Source: Alisma plantago-aquatica (taxonomy: Eukaryota; Streptophyta; Magnoliopsida; Alismatales; Alismataceae). Taken from it: a DNA stretch of 64,000 bases. Position 1 is the first letter of the stretch. Every line of letters begins with the position of its first letter. Below the pieces are notes generated by a model. That model was given only the letters and a program-made list of their open reading frames with translations, was not told the DNA's origin and searched no databases. The stretch covers positions 518,158,303-518,222,302 of the forward strand of contig OY856409.1 of the NCBI GenBank assembly GCA_963693085.1, read 5' to 3'. A program made the position numbers and the translations under genes. Positions 1 through 11,050 of this stretch are shown here, piece by piece.

Positions 1-751
1 GATACTAGAAACATGATAGTTTAGTAAAACTTTGTATATATTTAGTTCATGTTGAAAGGATGAACTTAAAGGCTATTATTTTATAGAATGTGATACCCTA
101 CGCACATACGGAATGCCAACAATATGCCTCCCTTACTCTGAGAACGTTCCTGAGAATGTTTTAAGGTTTTTTCACTAGTTGTTATGCTGCTAATATTATG
201 TGAAAATAGAAGTACTATGTAAAAATGATGTGTTCTTTCTTATATTTTAAAGTATTGTCTTGCCATACTTGCAAAAATAGAAGTTATCATGTGATGATTT
301 AATATAACCCCCTTGAAAGGGATATGACATTTAGAACTCTTTGGAGTTGGATTCTTAATGATAGGCCAAGAGGCCTGATTATACATTCTACCTGTAGAAG
401 TTAGAATTTTATCACCATACATTTTATATATTCTTAAGTAGCAATGCTCTAATCAACTATGTTATTTTAATATTGTTTATATGTAACTTGATTGATGCAT
501 TAACAAGGAACAATGGATGTAACTGACCAAGTACAACCTCAACATCTATTTACCTTGATTATTATGGGGGATAGTGAATTGAGTTAATATTGTATCAATC
601 TAATAGTGAGAAGATGCTCAAAGCCATATATTAGTGAATATATGGGGATGACTTGCAAAGATATATCTCGATGTTTTTAAACTATGTCAGGGACTTGGTG
701 AAGGATGATATTCCAGTGTGGAATTGTATGTGATATGTGATAAGTGTAATG
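1..751. other. Unassigned AT-rich flank
   Basis: AT-rich sequence left of the family-1 array. I see no convincing coding frame, no RNA gene and no similarity to the repeats elsewhere in the window. The last five bases before the LTR (TAATG, 747-751) would be the left copy of the array's target duplication, but the right copy cannot be checked because LTR A3 is truncated. Confidence 0.5.
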
Positions 752-949
752 TGTGATGCCCCATGTCACAGACCATGAGATAACTTAAAACTAACCGCAA
801 AAAAACTTAAACAAATCGATTTCTAGAAAACATAGGAAATTAAAACCATTTTATTCAGATCCAAACAACAAAAACCTTTAGATATGAGTCCTTTCTAGTC
901 ACAGGATACTTACCATGCATGCCATCATCCTATTAAAATAAAACCTATC

Positions 950-951
<2 letters not shown>

Positions 952-995
<44 letters not shown>
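952..995. repeat. (TA)n microsatellite in LTR A1
   Basis: About 22 uninterrupted TA units. LTR A3 has a longer (AT)n tract at the equivalent point (55599-55666), while LTR A2 has only a short TATATA at about 9927, so the tract expanded independently in different copies. Confidence 0.95.
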
Positions 996-997
<2 letters not shown>

Positions 998-3610
998 TTA
1001 CATGAAAAGGACATACAAGCCAAACCATGTATCGAAACACATCTATAAAACATACCCAACAAGCATCCCAAAGACCTGAGTGTACAGGGATGACTCTAGG
1101 ACTCTAACAACAAAAGGACCACCAACATCACTTCCAACCTAGTCAGCTATTGTCCTTCTTGTTGCTGCTCAACCTCTGTTGCATGATCTCTACCTCCTTG
1201 TGCACGTCCACCTAAAAAGATGTGGGGAACCCATGGGGTGAGATTCCAAATCTCAGCGGGAGATATAACTCTCCACCAACTCTATTATTAGAAGAGATAA
1301 GATGATTAAAGAACAATATTAAGACTACAACCATGATAAGTAGGTAATCATCACTATAGAATAAGAAATTTCCATTAGATCATGAAACATCATATCATCA
1401 TAAAAGGAATATGAAGAACATGTAAATCATCTACCAACTATGCTATAAAAAAGAAAGCAAGGCCTCATCCAATATTTCTATATTTGATCCTATGCAAGTA
1501 TGCTACATGGTTAATTATATATTTTATTATGCCTTGAGGATTTGATTCATACCACCCGAATCCAACTGACCACTGCTAAGTCAAAATGCCATACAAGGTC
1601 TAGTGGAAGAGCCAGAATCCATGACCTCACCCCCTCGGTTAGTACGAGGAACCTACAGTGATATCATCAGTCAAAATGCTACCAGCGTCATATAGTCTAG
1701 TTGTACAAGTCTAGCCCGCCTTGGTACATGTCATGGTGCTAGTGAAACTAAGCTACAACCCACAAAAACACTCCTACCAGGGTATGGCCCGCAACCGATC
1801 CTGTATTACATATCACTGAGCTACGGCCCGAAGCCGCACTCGTACTAGGGTATGGCCCGTATCCAATCTTGTATCACATATCTTGGACGTAAGGGGATAT
1901 TCGTCTTCACCCTCACATATTAAAAAATATGCGCTCCAATTTAAACTCTTTTCACCATTCAGTAAATGTTGACACCGAATGGATCTATGGCACATGGCAA
2001 AGCTACATGATTAGGTTCTACTTGATTAGTTAGTCCATTTAAGTGTCTTTTAACATCAATCAAGTTACAACATATAAAATCATAGCAAATTCTACAAGCA
2101 TAAGGGAATATCACTCTTTCATCAGATGAAACATATAGGGTGTGAACTTGTCATACTATCACCACATGATGTCTGTATTGTTACCATTCACAACATCATC
2201 AACAAAGCCACATGCCATGGGATATCAATCCCTCAACTTTATCAGTATGAAATATCCTTTCATGCTAGAACATTAACCAATGTTAGGTTATAAGGCCCAA
2301 CCACCATATTCCTGCATCACATGAATAATCAACATGCCTCATAAGGGCATATTCAATCCTTGTCTCACATCAAAGCCATCAAATCACACACACTAGATAT
2401 GATAATCAATTCCACAACACCTACATGGTTAGAATATCATAATCAAGAGAGATAATCACATAACATCAAAACCATCCATGGTAAGGATATAAACAAGACT
2501 TGTCCACATTTCGGGTTAGGGTTTCCACTTTTTCCTAATAGGGTTCACAAGGTTAAGGTTAATCGACCACCCTAGAACCATCACCCTCCACCATCATGAA
2601 GTGTTTTAGGATTAAGAAACATCATTAGAGAAGATTAGACATCATACGAAACAACATAACACATATGTATACACGATTAACATTAGATGTTCATATATCT
2701 TTCATAACCACCTACCATCACCACATGTTAACCACTTAGGCACATAGGTTGCAACAACCCTCCATAGTATGTCACGACCACGACATACACCATGGGTACC
2801 TCGACCCACACTTCCTCACCATGTTGTGACCACCTCCTACATGTCGCACCCGCAACCTTAGGGTTAGGGATTCTCTTCACCCTTCAACCATTTGTCGCAA
2901 CCAAGCTCCTCAAGTACCTCTATGTCGCGACAGTGGTGCCTCAACACCACCACTCCAAGGGTTGTCTCCACCAAGCTAAGGTAAGAAACTAAGAGCTGTA
3001 AGGCTTATAGGCTCCATAGGTATCAACCCAACGTCACTTGGTCAAACATCACCACAAGAAGGGACATCTCGACCAAAGCCAACTAGGTCATGACCACCTC
3101 AATGGACTATGTCATGACTGCAACGCCCATACCCATGTATAGACTACCAAACCTCCTAGGTTGTGACCACACCAAGGGTAGACACCTAGGTCACCAAAAG
3201 AGGCTCAAAACTAAGCAAGAACCATGATCATCATGGAAGGAGACTCATGCAAGCCAATCTCCATAAACCCTAAGGCAAAGGTCCAAGAAAAGCAAGACTA
3301 AAGAAAGACAAACTATAACTAAGATGAAGAAAACTGAAACTAACCACTCATTTACTTCTATGTGTACAAACACCAAGTATGGGGGCTAGATCGAGGGTCA
3401 AACATGGGGAAGAAACTCTATATCATCTCCTCTATCCAAAACTGATACAAGAAGATCAGGGTTTCAGGTTATTTCCAAACCAAGCATGATAACTCTCCCA
3501 AAGGAATTCTAGGGTTAAGCTTCATATGCTAGCATGATGTAGGAACATATTAAAGAGATAAAACAACAACACAACATAATAGGAAGTGCAATAATAGAGA
3601 GGGCTTAGTG

Positions 3611-3620
3611 TTATATAACC
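3611..3620 (-). promoter_or_regulatory. Putative LTR TATA box (family 1, A1)
   Basis: On the minus strand this reads GGTTATATAA. The same string occurs at the equivalent place in LTR A2 (22414-22423) and in all three family-2 LTRs. Its conservation between two diverged families, and its distance of about 1.27 kb from the U3 end, suggest the LTR core promoter. Transcription would then start roughly 25-30 bp to the left, leaving a very long R-U5. The call is inferred from conservation and sequence only. Confidence 0.5.
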
Positions 3621-4912
3621 CGTCTTAAGAAGATCACCACCAAAGCTCCAAGCTCTAAGATCAAGAGCTCCAAGCACGTGATCCAAGAGTAGAAGAAGCT
3701 CCACCAAAAGCTCCACTCTTGGTTACAAGAGCACCTCAAGAAGGGAAAAACACAAAGGTCAAAGGATAGCTCAAGAAGAGAGAGAAAACCCCCAAAACTG
3801 AACCAAAGAAATAAGGGAGAAAAGAGAAAAGGAACTCTCTCTCTCACTTGAGTGTAACCTTGACAAAACATGGCCCAAGGTTAAGAAGAAGGAAGAAGAT
3901 AGGGTAGAGGATCAGAAGGAACACCAAAGAAAGAAAATAAAACACTCACTAGAGCTAGAGATGGCCAAGGATCACCACTATCACCACATGTAAGGGATGA
4001 ACCATCTCCAAGGCACCAAGGATGCCTTCTTGCTCCACCAATCTCCACATACGAGCATAAGAGAAAGGGAGGAATAAGATGACTAAAAAGAACCACTTGC
4101 ATGTAGTGAAGAGAGTTCATATAGAAAAGAAGGAGGGAAGTAAGACAAAGGATAAGGTATCAACAAGATAGATCTCCAAATACACACTTGTGCACTAAAA
4201 GGACCAACATGTAACCACATGTGACCACAAGGTCCACATGCCAGAGATGGTGATACTCCCAAGGTAGGATCTTGAACACCTAAGAAACCAACCCTATGTC
4301 TCAACCGCAACACACCTAGGGTTCCAAGGTCATGACACACCACAACATCACCACAAGGCCGCGACACCAAAACCACCCCATGAGGACTAGGTCAAAACAC
4401 ACCTCTCCAACCTCCACCTCGACCCAAGACAACCTTGGTTGTGACCACCACACAAAGGGAGAATTGTCACAACCACAACACCCCACAATAGGCTCTAGGT
4501 TGCGACCTAGGTCAAGGCAAAACAACAAGGTCACAAGGCTAAGGCATACAAACCCTAGAAAATTCCTAATCTTCACTAAGGGTGGCACTACTCAACCAAA
4601 AGCCAAACAAGGTGCCCCAAAGAACCACACTCTCCCTCATGAAACCAAGAGAGAGAAAGAACACTCTAGAGGTGGCAAATTGCACATCAACCTCCTATAT
4701 TGGGTAAATTGCAATTTGCACAAAAATTAGCACAAAAAGCACAAACATCAACCAAACAAGCTCAAACTGGAGACTTAACCTCTCCACAAGCCCTAATAAC
4801 ATCTCAAATGATTTGAATAAGGTTCTAAGTACAAGATCAAGCCAAAGAAAATAGGGTTACCCCAAAACTCATGTCAAGGTCCTTACAAGCCATAAATCCC
4901 TAACAAGGATTT

Positions 4913-4923
4913 CTCCCCCAAAA
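4913..4923 (-). other. Candidate polypurine tract of copy A
   Basis: The minus strand reads TTTTGGGGGAG, the only strong purine run between the chromodomain region and LTR A1. It lies about 25 bp from the inferred LTR edge rather than directly against it. Either the effective tract is the shorter GGGATTT-type run nearer the edge, or the LTR boundary is slightly misplaced. Confidence 0.5.
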
Positions 4924-4924
4924 T

Positions 4925-5411
4925 CCTTAGAGAAAAGAGAGGGGTACTTCCTCTTCGTGTCTTCCTAAATCTCCCACGTAGCTTCCTCAACACCACGATG
5001 ATGCCAAAAAACCTTCACAAGGACTGTGTCCTTCTTTTCACCTTCTTCATTCTTTTGTCAAGGATCAATATTGGGCCTTCAAAATAGGGCATATCCTCAT
5101 CAAGCTCCACCTCCATAGGTTGTAAACATCAACTCTATATCCAGATGGCACTTCCTCAATATACTCACATGAGACACTGGATGCAACCTGTGCAACTCAG
5201 GTGGCAACTCCAACTTGTAGGCCACCTTCCCAACATATGCCACCATAGGGTAAGGTCCCATAAACCTGGGATCCAATTTACCCTTATTCCCAAACCTCAG
5301 AACACCTTTCCAAGGAGACACCTTGAGGTACACTCTATCTCCCACTTGGAACTGCAAGGGTGTATGACGGTTATCTGCATATGACTTTTGTCTATCCTTT
5401 GCTGCCTTCAC
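4925..5411 (-). pseudogene. Integrase C-terminal domain plus chromodomain remnant (copy A)
   Basis: Between 5411 and 5100 the minus strand encodes a readable integrase C-terminal segment: VGDRVYLKVSPWKG, then a KLDPRFMGPYP motif (the GPF/Y module) and LHRLHPVSHVSILRKC. Frame then shifts. In another frame about 5095-4925 gives a block with FEGPILILDKRMKKVKRR and, in further frames, EEATWEI and KYPSLFS. This is the usual layout of a chromovirus chromodomain, which tethers integration to heterochromatin marks. At least one frameshift and one stop separate the pieces, so no functional product is expected. Confidence 0.8.
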
Positions 5412-5419
5412 CTGTTACT

Positions 5420-6300
5420 GGATCACATTGATCTTTTCTATCATTTGTTGCACAAGCTTAGGACCAAGAAGATGGCATTCTTCCATCTCATACCAACACA
5501 ATAGAAGCCTACAATGTCACCCATACAATGCTTCATATGCTTCCATGTTGGTGCTACTCTGATAACTATTGTTGTAGGCGAACTCTATCAAACTGAGATG
5601 TATTTACCAACTGCCCAAAAATTGAAGAACACAAGCAATAAAAAGATACTCTAAGGTTTGAATGGTCCTCTCAGACTAGCCATCTATTTGTGGGTGAATG
5701 GCAGGGATAAACCTCAACTACGTACCCAAAGTTGTGTGTAGTTGATCCCAAAAGCAACTTGTGAACTAAGGGCCTCTATCAGACATGATAGTTGCTAGAA
5801 CACCATGCAAACACACTATCTCATCAACATATATCTGGGCTAGCTTCTCAGTGGTATACATCATCTTCATAGGAAGAAAATTTGTTGATTTGGTCAACCT
5901 ATCGACAATCACCAAGATAGGGTCATGATCTTTGACTGTCCTAGGAAGTCCAACCACAAAGTCCATAGTCACATGATCCCATTTCCATTGTGGTATTGGT
6001 AACAGTTGCAATGTCCATGTAGGCTTTTGATGCTCAACGTTGACCTGCTAACACACAGTGCATCTCGCAACGAACTCAACCACGTTCTTCTTCAGGCTAG
6101 GCCACCAATACATATCCTTCAGGTTATGATACATCTTGGTGATACCTGGGAGCATAGCATACATGGATGACTGAACCTCTTCCAGCACCATATTTCTTAG
6201 GTCATCAACATCAGGAACCACTACTCTGCCATGGTAACAAATTGTCCCATCATCTGACTCATGTAAGCCATCACTCTTCTCGCTGCCAAACTAAGATATA
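5420..6300 (-). pseudogene. Integrase zinc-binding and catalytic core (copy A, broken)
   Basis: Reading leftward from about 6300, the zinc-binding part retains MYWWPSLKK and CTVC. The His of the expected HPG is replaced (LPGITKMYHNL). The core retains PQWKWDHVTMDFVVGLPR with the first catalytic Asp, and SDRGP with the second. A stop follows SDRGP at about 5766 and more stops follow before the third acidic residue (a Ser-Glu-Arg-Thr string near 5680). The family function is strand transfer of the cDNA into the genome. This copy cannot encode an intact enzyme. Confidence 0.82.
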
Positions 6301-6443
6301 ATTTGTTGTATCATGGTATCAACTTGTTGTGCCTCTCTAATCTATTATCTCTGTGTGGGCTTCACCTGCAACTGTGCTAACAATCCTTCTAGCAAAGAAA
6401 CTTCTAAGTTAACATTCATCTAACGTAGGGAGATCAACATGTC

Positions 6444-6935
6444 TCACTTGTGGAACACCAAAGAACTCAACTGGGCTCTATCCATAGGTGAAGACGAAGA
6501 CTTCCTGCTCAACACATATGCCACAACCTTTGCCTTCCCTAGATGGTAATCAATCATGCAATAATAATCCTTGATTAACTCCATCCAGTGTCGTTGCCTC
6601 ATGTTCATCTCCTGTTGTGAAAACGTGTACTTCATGTTCTTGTGATCCGTGAAGATCTGACACTTCTCACCGTAAAGGTAGTGCCTCCAACTCTTCAAAG
6701 CATGGACTATGACAGATAACTCCAGATTGTGGGTCAGGTAATTGTCCTCGTGTTTCTTAAGATGTCGCGAAGCAAAACAAACCACTTGCTTGTCCTGCAT
6801 CCCCAAACCATGTATGGATGCATCACAGAAGTCCATGTATCTCTTTCCTTGTTGTGGCAAGACCAGAACCGATGCACTTGTCAACTTCTCCTTCAATGTC
6901 TGAAAAAGCACGCTGGAATCTATCATCCCAGACAA
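6444..6935 (-). pseudogene. RNase H domain of pol (copy A)
   Basis: An open stretch of about 163 codons. It shows the gypsy RNase H pattern: FCDASIHGLG (first Asp; the usual VLMQ after GLG is shortened), VVCFASRHLKKHEDNY, LELSVIVHALKSWRHYLYG (Glu), FTDHKNMKY (Asp) and a terminal VVAYVLSRK where active copies have an Asp-Ala-Leu-Ser motif. Substitution of that last Asp and a small deletion after GLG suggest loss of function even though this segment has no internal stop. Confidence 0.82.
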
Positions 6936-7745
6936 ATGACACGTCCTTCCTTGTCATCTTTGTTAGGGGAAAATTGATAGAACTAAAGTCCTTAATGAAC
7001 CTCCTTGAATATCCTGTCAAACCCAAAAAATTGCACACTTCTATCGGTGTCTTTGGATTCTCTCATTATGTTACTGACTCAACCTTCTTAGGATCCACAT
7101 GAACTCCCTTGGGAGATATAACATGCCCTAAGAAAGCTACCTCCTTTAACCAGAACTCACACTTGTTGAACTTGGCATAAAGCTGATGTTGCCTCAACAC
7201 AATCAATGCTTGATGAAGATGATGTTCATGTAGCTGATTGTCACAACTGTATATCAAGATGTCATTATGAAGACAACCACAAATTGGTCAAGAAATGGCC
7301 AAAACACTCTGTTCATCAAGTCCATGAATGTTGTTGGTGTATTCATCAGCCCGAACGGCATAACTACGAACTCATAGTAGGCATACCTTATCCTAAAAGC
7401 CGACATAGGTATGTCATCCTCCTTGTTCCTCAACTGGTGATATCTTGACCTCAAGTGTATCTTCTAGAACACTGACACACCATGTAACTGATCAAACATG
7501 TTATCTATCCTTGTTAAGGGATACTTGTTCTTTATCATCACCTTATTCAATTGTCTATAGTCTATGCACAACCTCATAGACCCATCCTTCTTCTTTACAA
7601 ATAGCATTGGAGGACCCCTTGGCCACATACTCAGCCAGATGAAACCTTTGTCAAGAAGCTCTTGCAACTGTCTCTTCAACTCTGCCATCTCTATTGGAGC
7701 CATCCAGTATAGTGTTTGATCTATCGGTTGTGTGTTAGAAATCAT
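6823..7745 (-). pseudogene. Reverse transcriptase domain of pol (copy A, frameshifted)
   Basis: The RT is recognisable across three overlapping frames. Position 7745-7464 carries the N-terminal RT blocks, with [20 protein letters not shown] and NKYPLTRID. Position 7454-7254 carries the palm segment ([17 protein letters not shown]) up to FVVVFI. The catalytic tyrosine/phenylalanine-x-Asp-Asp string is lost at about 7265-7270, because one G is missing relative to the equivalent site of copy B, and the frame then stops. Position 7257-6823 holds the thumb and connection (LYAKFNKCEFWL, FLGHVISPKGV, NFLGLTGYSRRF). The enzyme is inactive here. Confidence 0.86.
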
Positions 7746-7895
7746 ATTGATCTCAAAATAAATCTCTCAGGGTGGGGGAACGCCTAGAAACTCCTCAGGA
7801 AACACGTCCTCAAACTCTCTGATAACGGGTACCTCCTAAATGCTAGGACTCCTCACCTCTGTCTCTGGTACATGTGCCAAGAATGCCTCACAACC

Positions 7896-8372
7896 CTATC
7901 TCAACAGTTTCTCTGCCACCGTCATCGATATCAGACACATCAGAAGAATCTTATTATCTCCTTGGAAGATCCACATCTTATCAACATCTATAAACGTCGC
8001 CTGCTTGGAACTACAATCCAAGACCACCCTATACTTCTCCAAGGTGTCCATTCCAAGGATTACATCAAACCCATGCATGTCAAGTGGTATGAGATCCACT
8101 TGGATGTTGTACCCTGAAATGGAAAGGACACAAGAAGGACACACTTCCTGCAATACTACATAACCAACTAATGAGGTTTCTAACAATAAACTGTACTTCT
8201 TACGACTAACAGGAAAAAGACAGCTATCAAGCACTTCACGAGTGATAAAAGAGTGTGTTGCACCTGAGGCAACAAAAATAGTTACAAAGAAAGAAGAAGA
8301 CAAATTCAAATAAAATAACTCTATTTGACCTATCACTACTTGTAGGTTGACCACCGCCTCCGACTGACTCAT
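7896..8372 (-). pseudogene. Retropepsin-like protease domain (copy A, catalytic Asp lost)
   Basis: An open segment of about 158 codons. Its active-site string reads VASGATHSFIT where gypsy proteases have Asp-Ser/Thr-Gly, so the catalytic Asp is replaced by Ala. Downstream are PLDMHGFDVILGMDTLEKY and LDCSSKQATF, the usual flap and second-helix region of plant gypsy proteases. Copy B keeps the Asp at the same site but is interrupted there by a solo LTR. The family role is maturation of the Gag-Pol polyprotein. Here it is presumed dead. Confidence 0.82.
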
Positions 8373-8544
8373 AGTGTAGAATATAGTAGTTGCCTATTGT
8401 TGCCCCCATCCTTTGCTTCCTTGAGAAGATGATCCAGCATGTGACGCTTGACCACATCCTCGTCCTCCTACACTTCTGTTCTACAGTCTCTGAGAGACCT
8501 ACTGGCTCTGCCTCGGTTATTGGGTCACCTAGTCATCCCTCACT

Positions 8545-8600
8545 GGACACTCCCGCTTCAGTTGTCCTATCTTCCCACACTTGTAGCAAACTCTGGTCTC
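8545..8600 (-). pseudogene. Gag CCHC zinc knuckle (copy A)
   Basis: The minus strand gives CYKCGKIGQLKREC, which matches the CX2CX4HX4C spacing of Gag nucleocapsid knuckles except that His is replaced by Gln. Downstream, the linker to the protease is broken by stops. The knuckle binds genomic RNA in active relatives. Confidence 0.75.
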
Positions 8601-8696
8601 AAACTACGACCTAGACAGCTCGGTCACCGACATTGGCACAGTGTTGTGAACTCTAGCAGGTGGAAGACTACAACCTCTGCCTCTACTCGGTGACCA

Positions 8697-9390
8697 CTAC
8701 ATCAGAGCACTGAACCTTTGCGACGCTGGTGATGCAAAAAAACTCGACTTCTTAAAGCCTCCTGACGACTGCCCTGGGAACTGTGCAAACTTTTTCCTAT
8801 CAGTCATCTCCCAATTCTCTATCACGGACCGCTCTATCCTTCGAACAGACTCCACAAACCTGGCAAACATTTCTTGATTCTCCAAAGTAGACATCGGGGT
8901 GGACAACTCAGTGTTCAACCCCTTCTCAAAATAGTGGATTTGCTCGTCCTCTGTAGAAACCATGTGAGGATAGAACTGAAGAAGCTCCATAAACTTAGCC
9001 TCATACTAGTTGATTGTCAAGGGTCCCTGTCTGATCCTCTCAAACTGTCTAATCTTCTCATCCAGATAGGTCTGAAGAAAGTACCATGACAAACTCACTT
9101 CGGAACTCCTCCCAACCTACAACCACTGCAAGCCTCTTCTCCTCTTCTATGGCCCACCAATGGCTAGCACCCCCCTTCAAAAGGTACACCACATGATTAA
9201 CCTTATCCGCCTCTGAGATGTTGAGGATCTTGAAGGCTTTCTCAAGCTTAGTAAGCCATAGATCAGTATCCTCTAGATCAGCCGTCCCAACATACTCCAC
9301 TTCCCTAACACAGTGAAGCCGCTCAAAGGTTTTCCCAGCACCCAAAGATTCCACATTGGGAACTGGTGTCCTAGGCTGAGGTGTAGGCAT
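8697..9390 (-). pseudogene. Gag capsid region (copy A)
   Basis: Two open segments in different frames. Position 9390-9058 carries a retrotransposon Gag core (FERLHCVREVEYVG, LWLTKLEKAFKILNI, VYLLKGGASHWW). Position 8990-8697 continues with MELLQFYPHMVSTEDEQ and FEKGLN. A frameshift and a stop near 9060-9000 separate them. The same modules occur in copy B (54925-55236) and, much decayed, on the plus strand near 59770-60150, which helps confirm the assignment. Confidence 0.82.
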
Positions 9391-9693
9391 CCTGTCTGCT
9401 ATATGCGTTATCGTAGCAATAAATTTCCCAAAAAGTGACTAAAAGTTAGGATTTTCAATCATGGTTGGGTCAAACTTGGGACCCTCAGGCACTCGATCTT
9501 CTCATGCTTGGTTCCTTACACCACCATCTGGTGCACTAAAACTGCTCTCGACAACATGTTCTTCATGTTCTCCAGACATATTTAGGCTTTTCTACTTCTT
9601 TTGAATAAGCAGAAATCACTATAAGATAGGCTAGAGTACATAAGAACAAACAGAAACCCTAGTCCTAGGTCCCTATAGACTCAGCGAACCTAA
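9391..9693 (-). other. Gag leader of copy A
   Basis: Sequence between the PBS and the recognisable capsid frame. It presumably holds the 5' leader and the Gag N-terminus. Several short frames exist, none convincing. The same stretch is recognisable at 55240-55495 in copy B. Confidence 0.5.
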
Positions 9694-9709
9694 AGCTCTA
9701 ATACTAGCC
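9694..9709 (-). other. Decayed tRNA-iMet primer binding site (copy A)
   Basis: On the minus strand this reads GGCTAGTATTAGAGCT and lies just inside LTR A2. It differs by a few bases from the intact TTGGTATCAGAGCT at the same position in the family-2 internals (36971-36984, 49715-49728), which complements the 3' end of initiator Met-tRNA. Confidence 0.7.
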
Positions 9710-9717
9710 TTGTAACC

Positions 9718-11032
9718 TGTGACGCCCCATGCCACAGACCACTCGATAACTCAAAACTAATTGCGGAAACAAACTTAAACAAACAAATTTCTAGAAAACA
9801 CTAGAAATTTAAACCATTTTCATTCATATCCAAAGAACAAAATCCTTTACATATGATTCCTTTCATATCACAGGATACTTACCATGCATGCCATCATCCT
9901 ATTACAAGAAAACCTATCCCAAACATATGTATATACATCCACTGCATCCTTACATGAAAATGATATACAAACCAAACCACGTATTGCAACACGTCTACAA
10001 AACACACCCAACAACCATCCCAAAGACTTGAGTGTACAAGGATGACTCTAGGACTCTAACAACAAAAGGACCACCAGCAGCACTTCCAACCTTGTCAGCT
10101 ATTGTCCTTCTTGTTGTTTCTCAACCTCTACTGCATAATCTCTACCTCCTCATACACGTCCATCTAAGAAGATGTGGGGAACCCATAGAGTGAGATTCTA
10201 AATCTCAGCAGGAGATATAACTCTCCACCAACTCTATTATTAGCACATAGAAGATGACTAAAGAAGAGCAATAAAGCTACAACCATGATAAGCAGGTAAT
10301 CATCACTAGCAGAATAAGCAATTTCCATTAGATCATGAAACATCGTATCATCATAAAAGGAATATGAAGAGCATGTAAATCCTCTACCAACTACACAGTG
10401 AAAAAGCAAGCAAGGCCTCATCTAATATTTCCAAATATGTTCCTATGCAAGTATGCTACACATCTGATTACATATTTTATTATGCCCTGAGGATTTGAGT
10501 TGTACCACCCAAATCCAAACAACCATTGATAAGTTAAAATCGGTGCCATATAAGGTCTAGTGGAAGAGTCAGAATCCACAACCTCACCCCCCAATTAGTA
10601 CGAGTGAACCTACAGTGCCATCATTAGTCAAACTGCTACCAACGACATATAGTCCAATTGTACAAGTCTAGCATGCCTTAGTACAAGTCATGACCCTAGT
10701 GAAATTGAGCTATAGCCCACAGATCCACTCCTACCAGGGTATGGCCCACATACAATCCTATATCACATATCTTGGATGTAAGGGGATATTTGTCCTCACC
10801 CCCGCATATTCAAAAATATGCTCCCCGAGTTAAAATCATTTCACCATTTAGCAAGTGCTGACACTGAATGGGTCTATGGCACAGGGCAAAGCTACATGAT
10901 TATGTTCCATTTGATTAGTTAGGTCATTTAAGTGTCTCTTATCATCAATCAAGTTACAACATATAAAATCATAGCAAATTCTACAAACATAAGGGCATAA
11001 CACTCTTTCAGCAAATGAAACATATAGGGTGT
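9718..11032 (-). mobile_element. Family-1 LTR A2, left part (before the CACTA insertion)
   Basis: Starts TGTGACGCCCC and aligns with 752-2148 of LTR A1. It stops at ...ATATAGGGTGT, exactly where the CACTA terminus begins. In LTR A1 the uninterrupted site reads AGGGTGTGAACTTG, so the break point and the 3-bp duplication TGT are directly visible. Confidence 0.92.
11030..11032. repeat. CACTA target-site duplication, left copy (TGT)
   Basis: TGT here and at 20914-20916 flank the CACTA termini. The empty site in LTR A1 (AGGGTGTGAAC) has a single TGT. Three-base duplications are the rule for CACTA elements. Confidence 0.93.
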
Positions 11033-11050
11033 CACTACTACAGAAACAGC
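11033..11050. repeat. CACTA terminal inverted repeat, left
   Basis: CACTACTACAGAAACAGC matches the inverted right end (CACTACTACAGAAATAGC) with one mismatch. Similarity fades just inside. Confidence 0.93.

Larger units (their letters stand above)
752..4887 (-). mobile_element. Family-1 gypsy LTR A1 (complete, about 4.1 kb)
   Basis: Begins TGTGATGCCCC and ends GGTCCTTACA, so it has TG...CA ends. The same start recurs at 9718 (TGTGACGCCCC), and most of the body recurs at 9718-11032, 20914-23140 and 55499-58130 with roughly 10% visible divergence. The retrotransposon lies on the minus strand, because the adjacent internal region reads gag to chromodomain from right to left, so this is the 3' LTR of copy A. 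The length is large for gypsy elements but fits long-LTR chromoviruses of the Tekay/Del type (inference). The body contains a (TA)n tract, a reiterated GTCGCGAC-like motif and one putative minus-strand TATA box. No protein-coding frame in it is convincing. Confidence 0.88.
4888..9717 (-). mobile_element. Internal region of gypsy chromovirus copy A (decayed)
   Basis: A full-length but inactive internal region read right to left: PBS, gag (capsid, zinc knuckle), protease, RT, RNase H, integrase, integrase C-terminus with a chromodomain remnant, polypurine tract. This domain order and a chromodomain after the integrase identify a Ty3/gypsy chromovirus. Frameshifts and stop codons break every domain. 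The 4.8-kb length is normal for the group, so decay is by point mutations and small indels rather than large deletions. Individual domains are listed separately. Confidence 0.9.

Noticed and set aside
2792..2992. Small plus-strand frame MGTSTHTSSPCCDH, repeated at 21545
   Set aside because: It lies in the GTCGCGAC-motif field of family-1 LTRs, is antisense to the element and is not open in LTR A3. No support for a protein.
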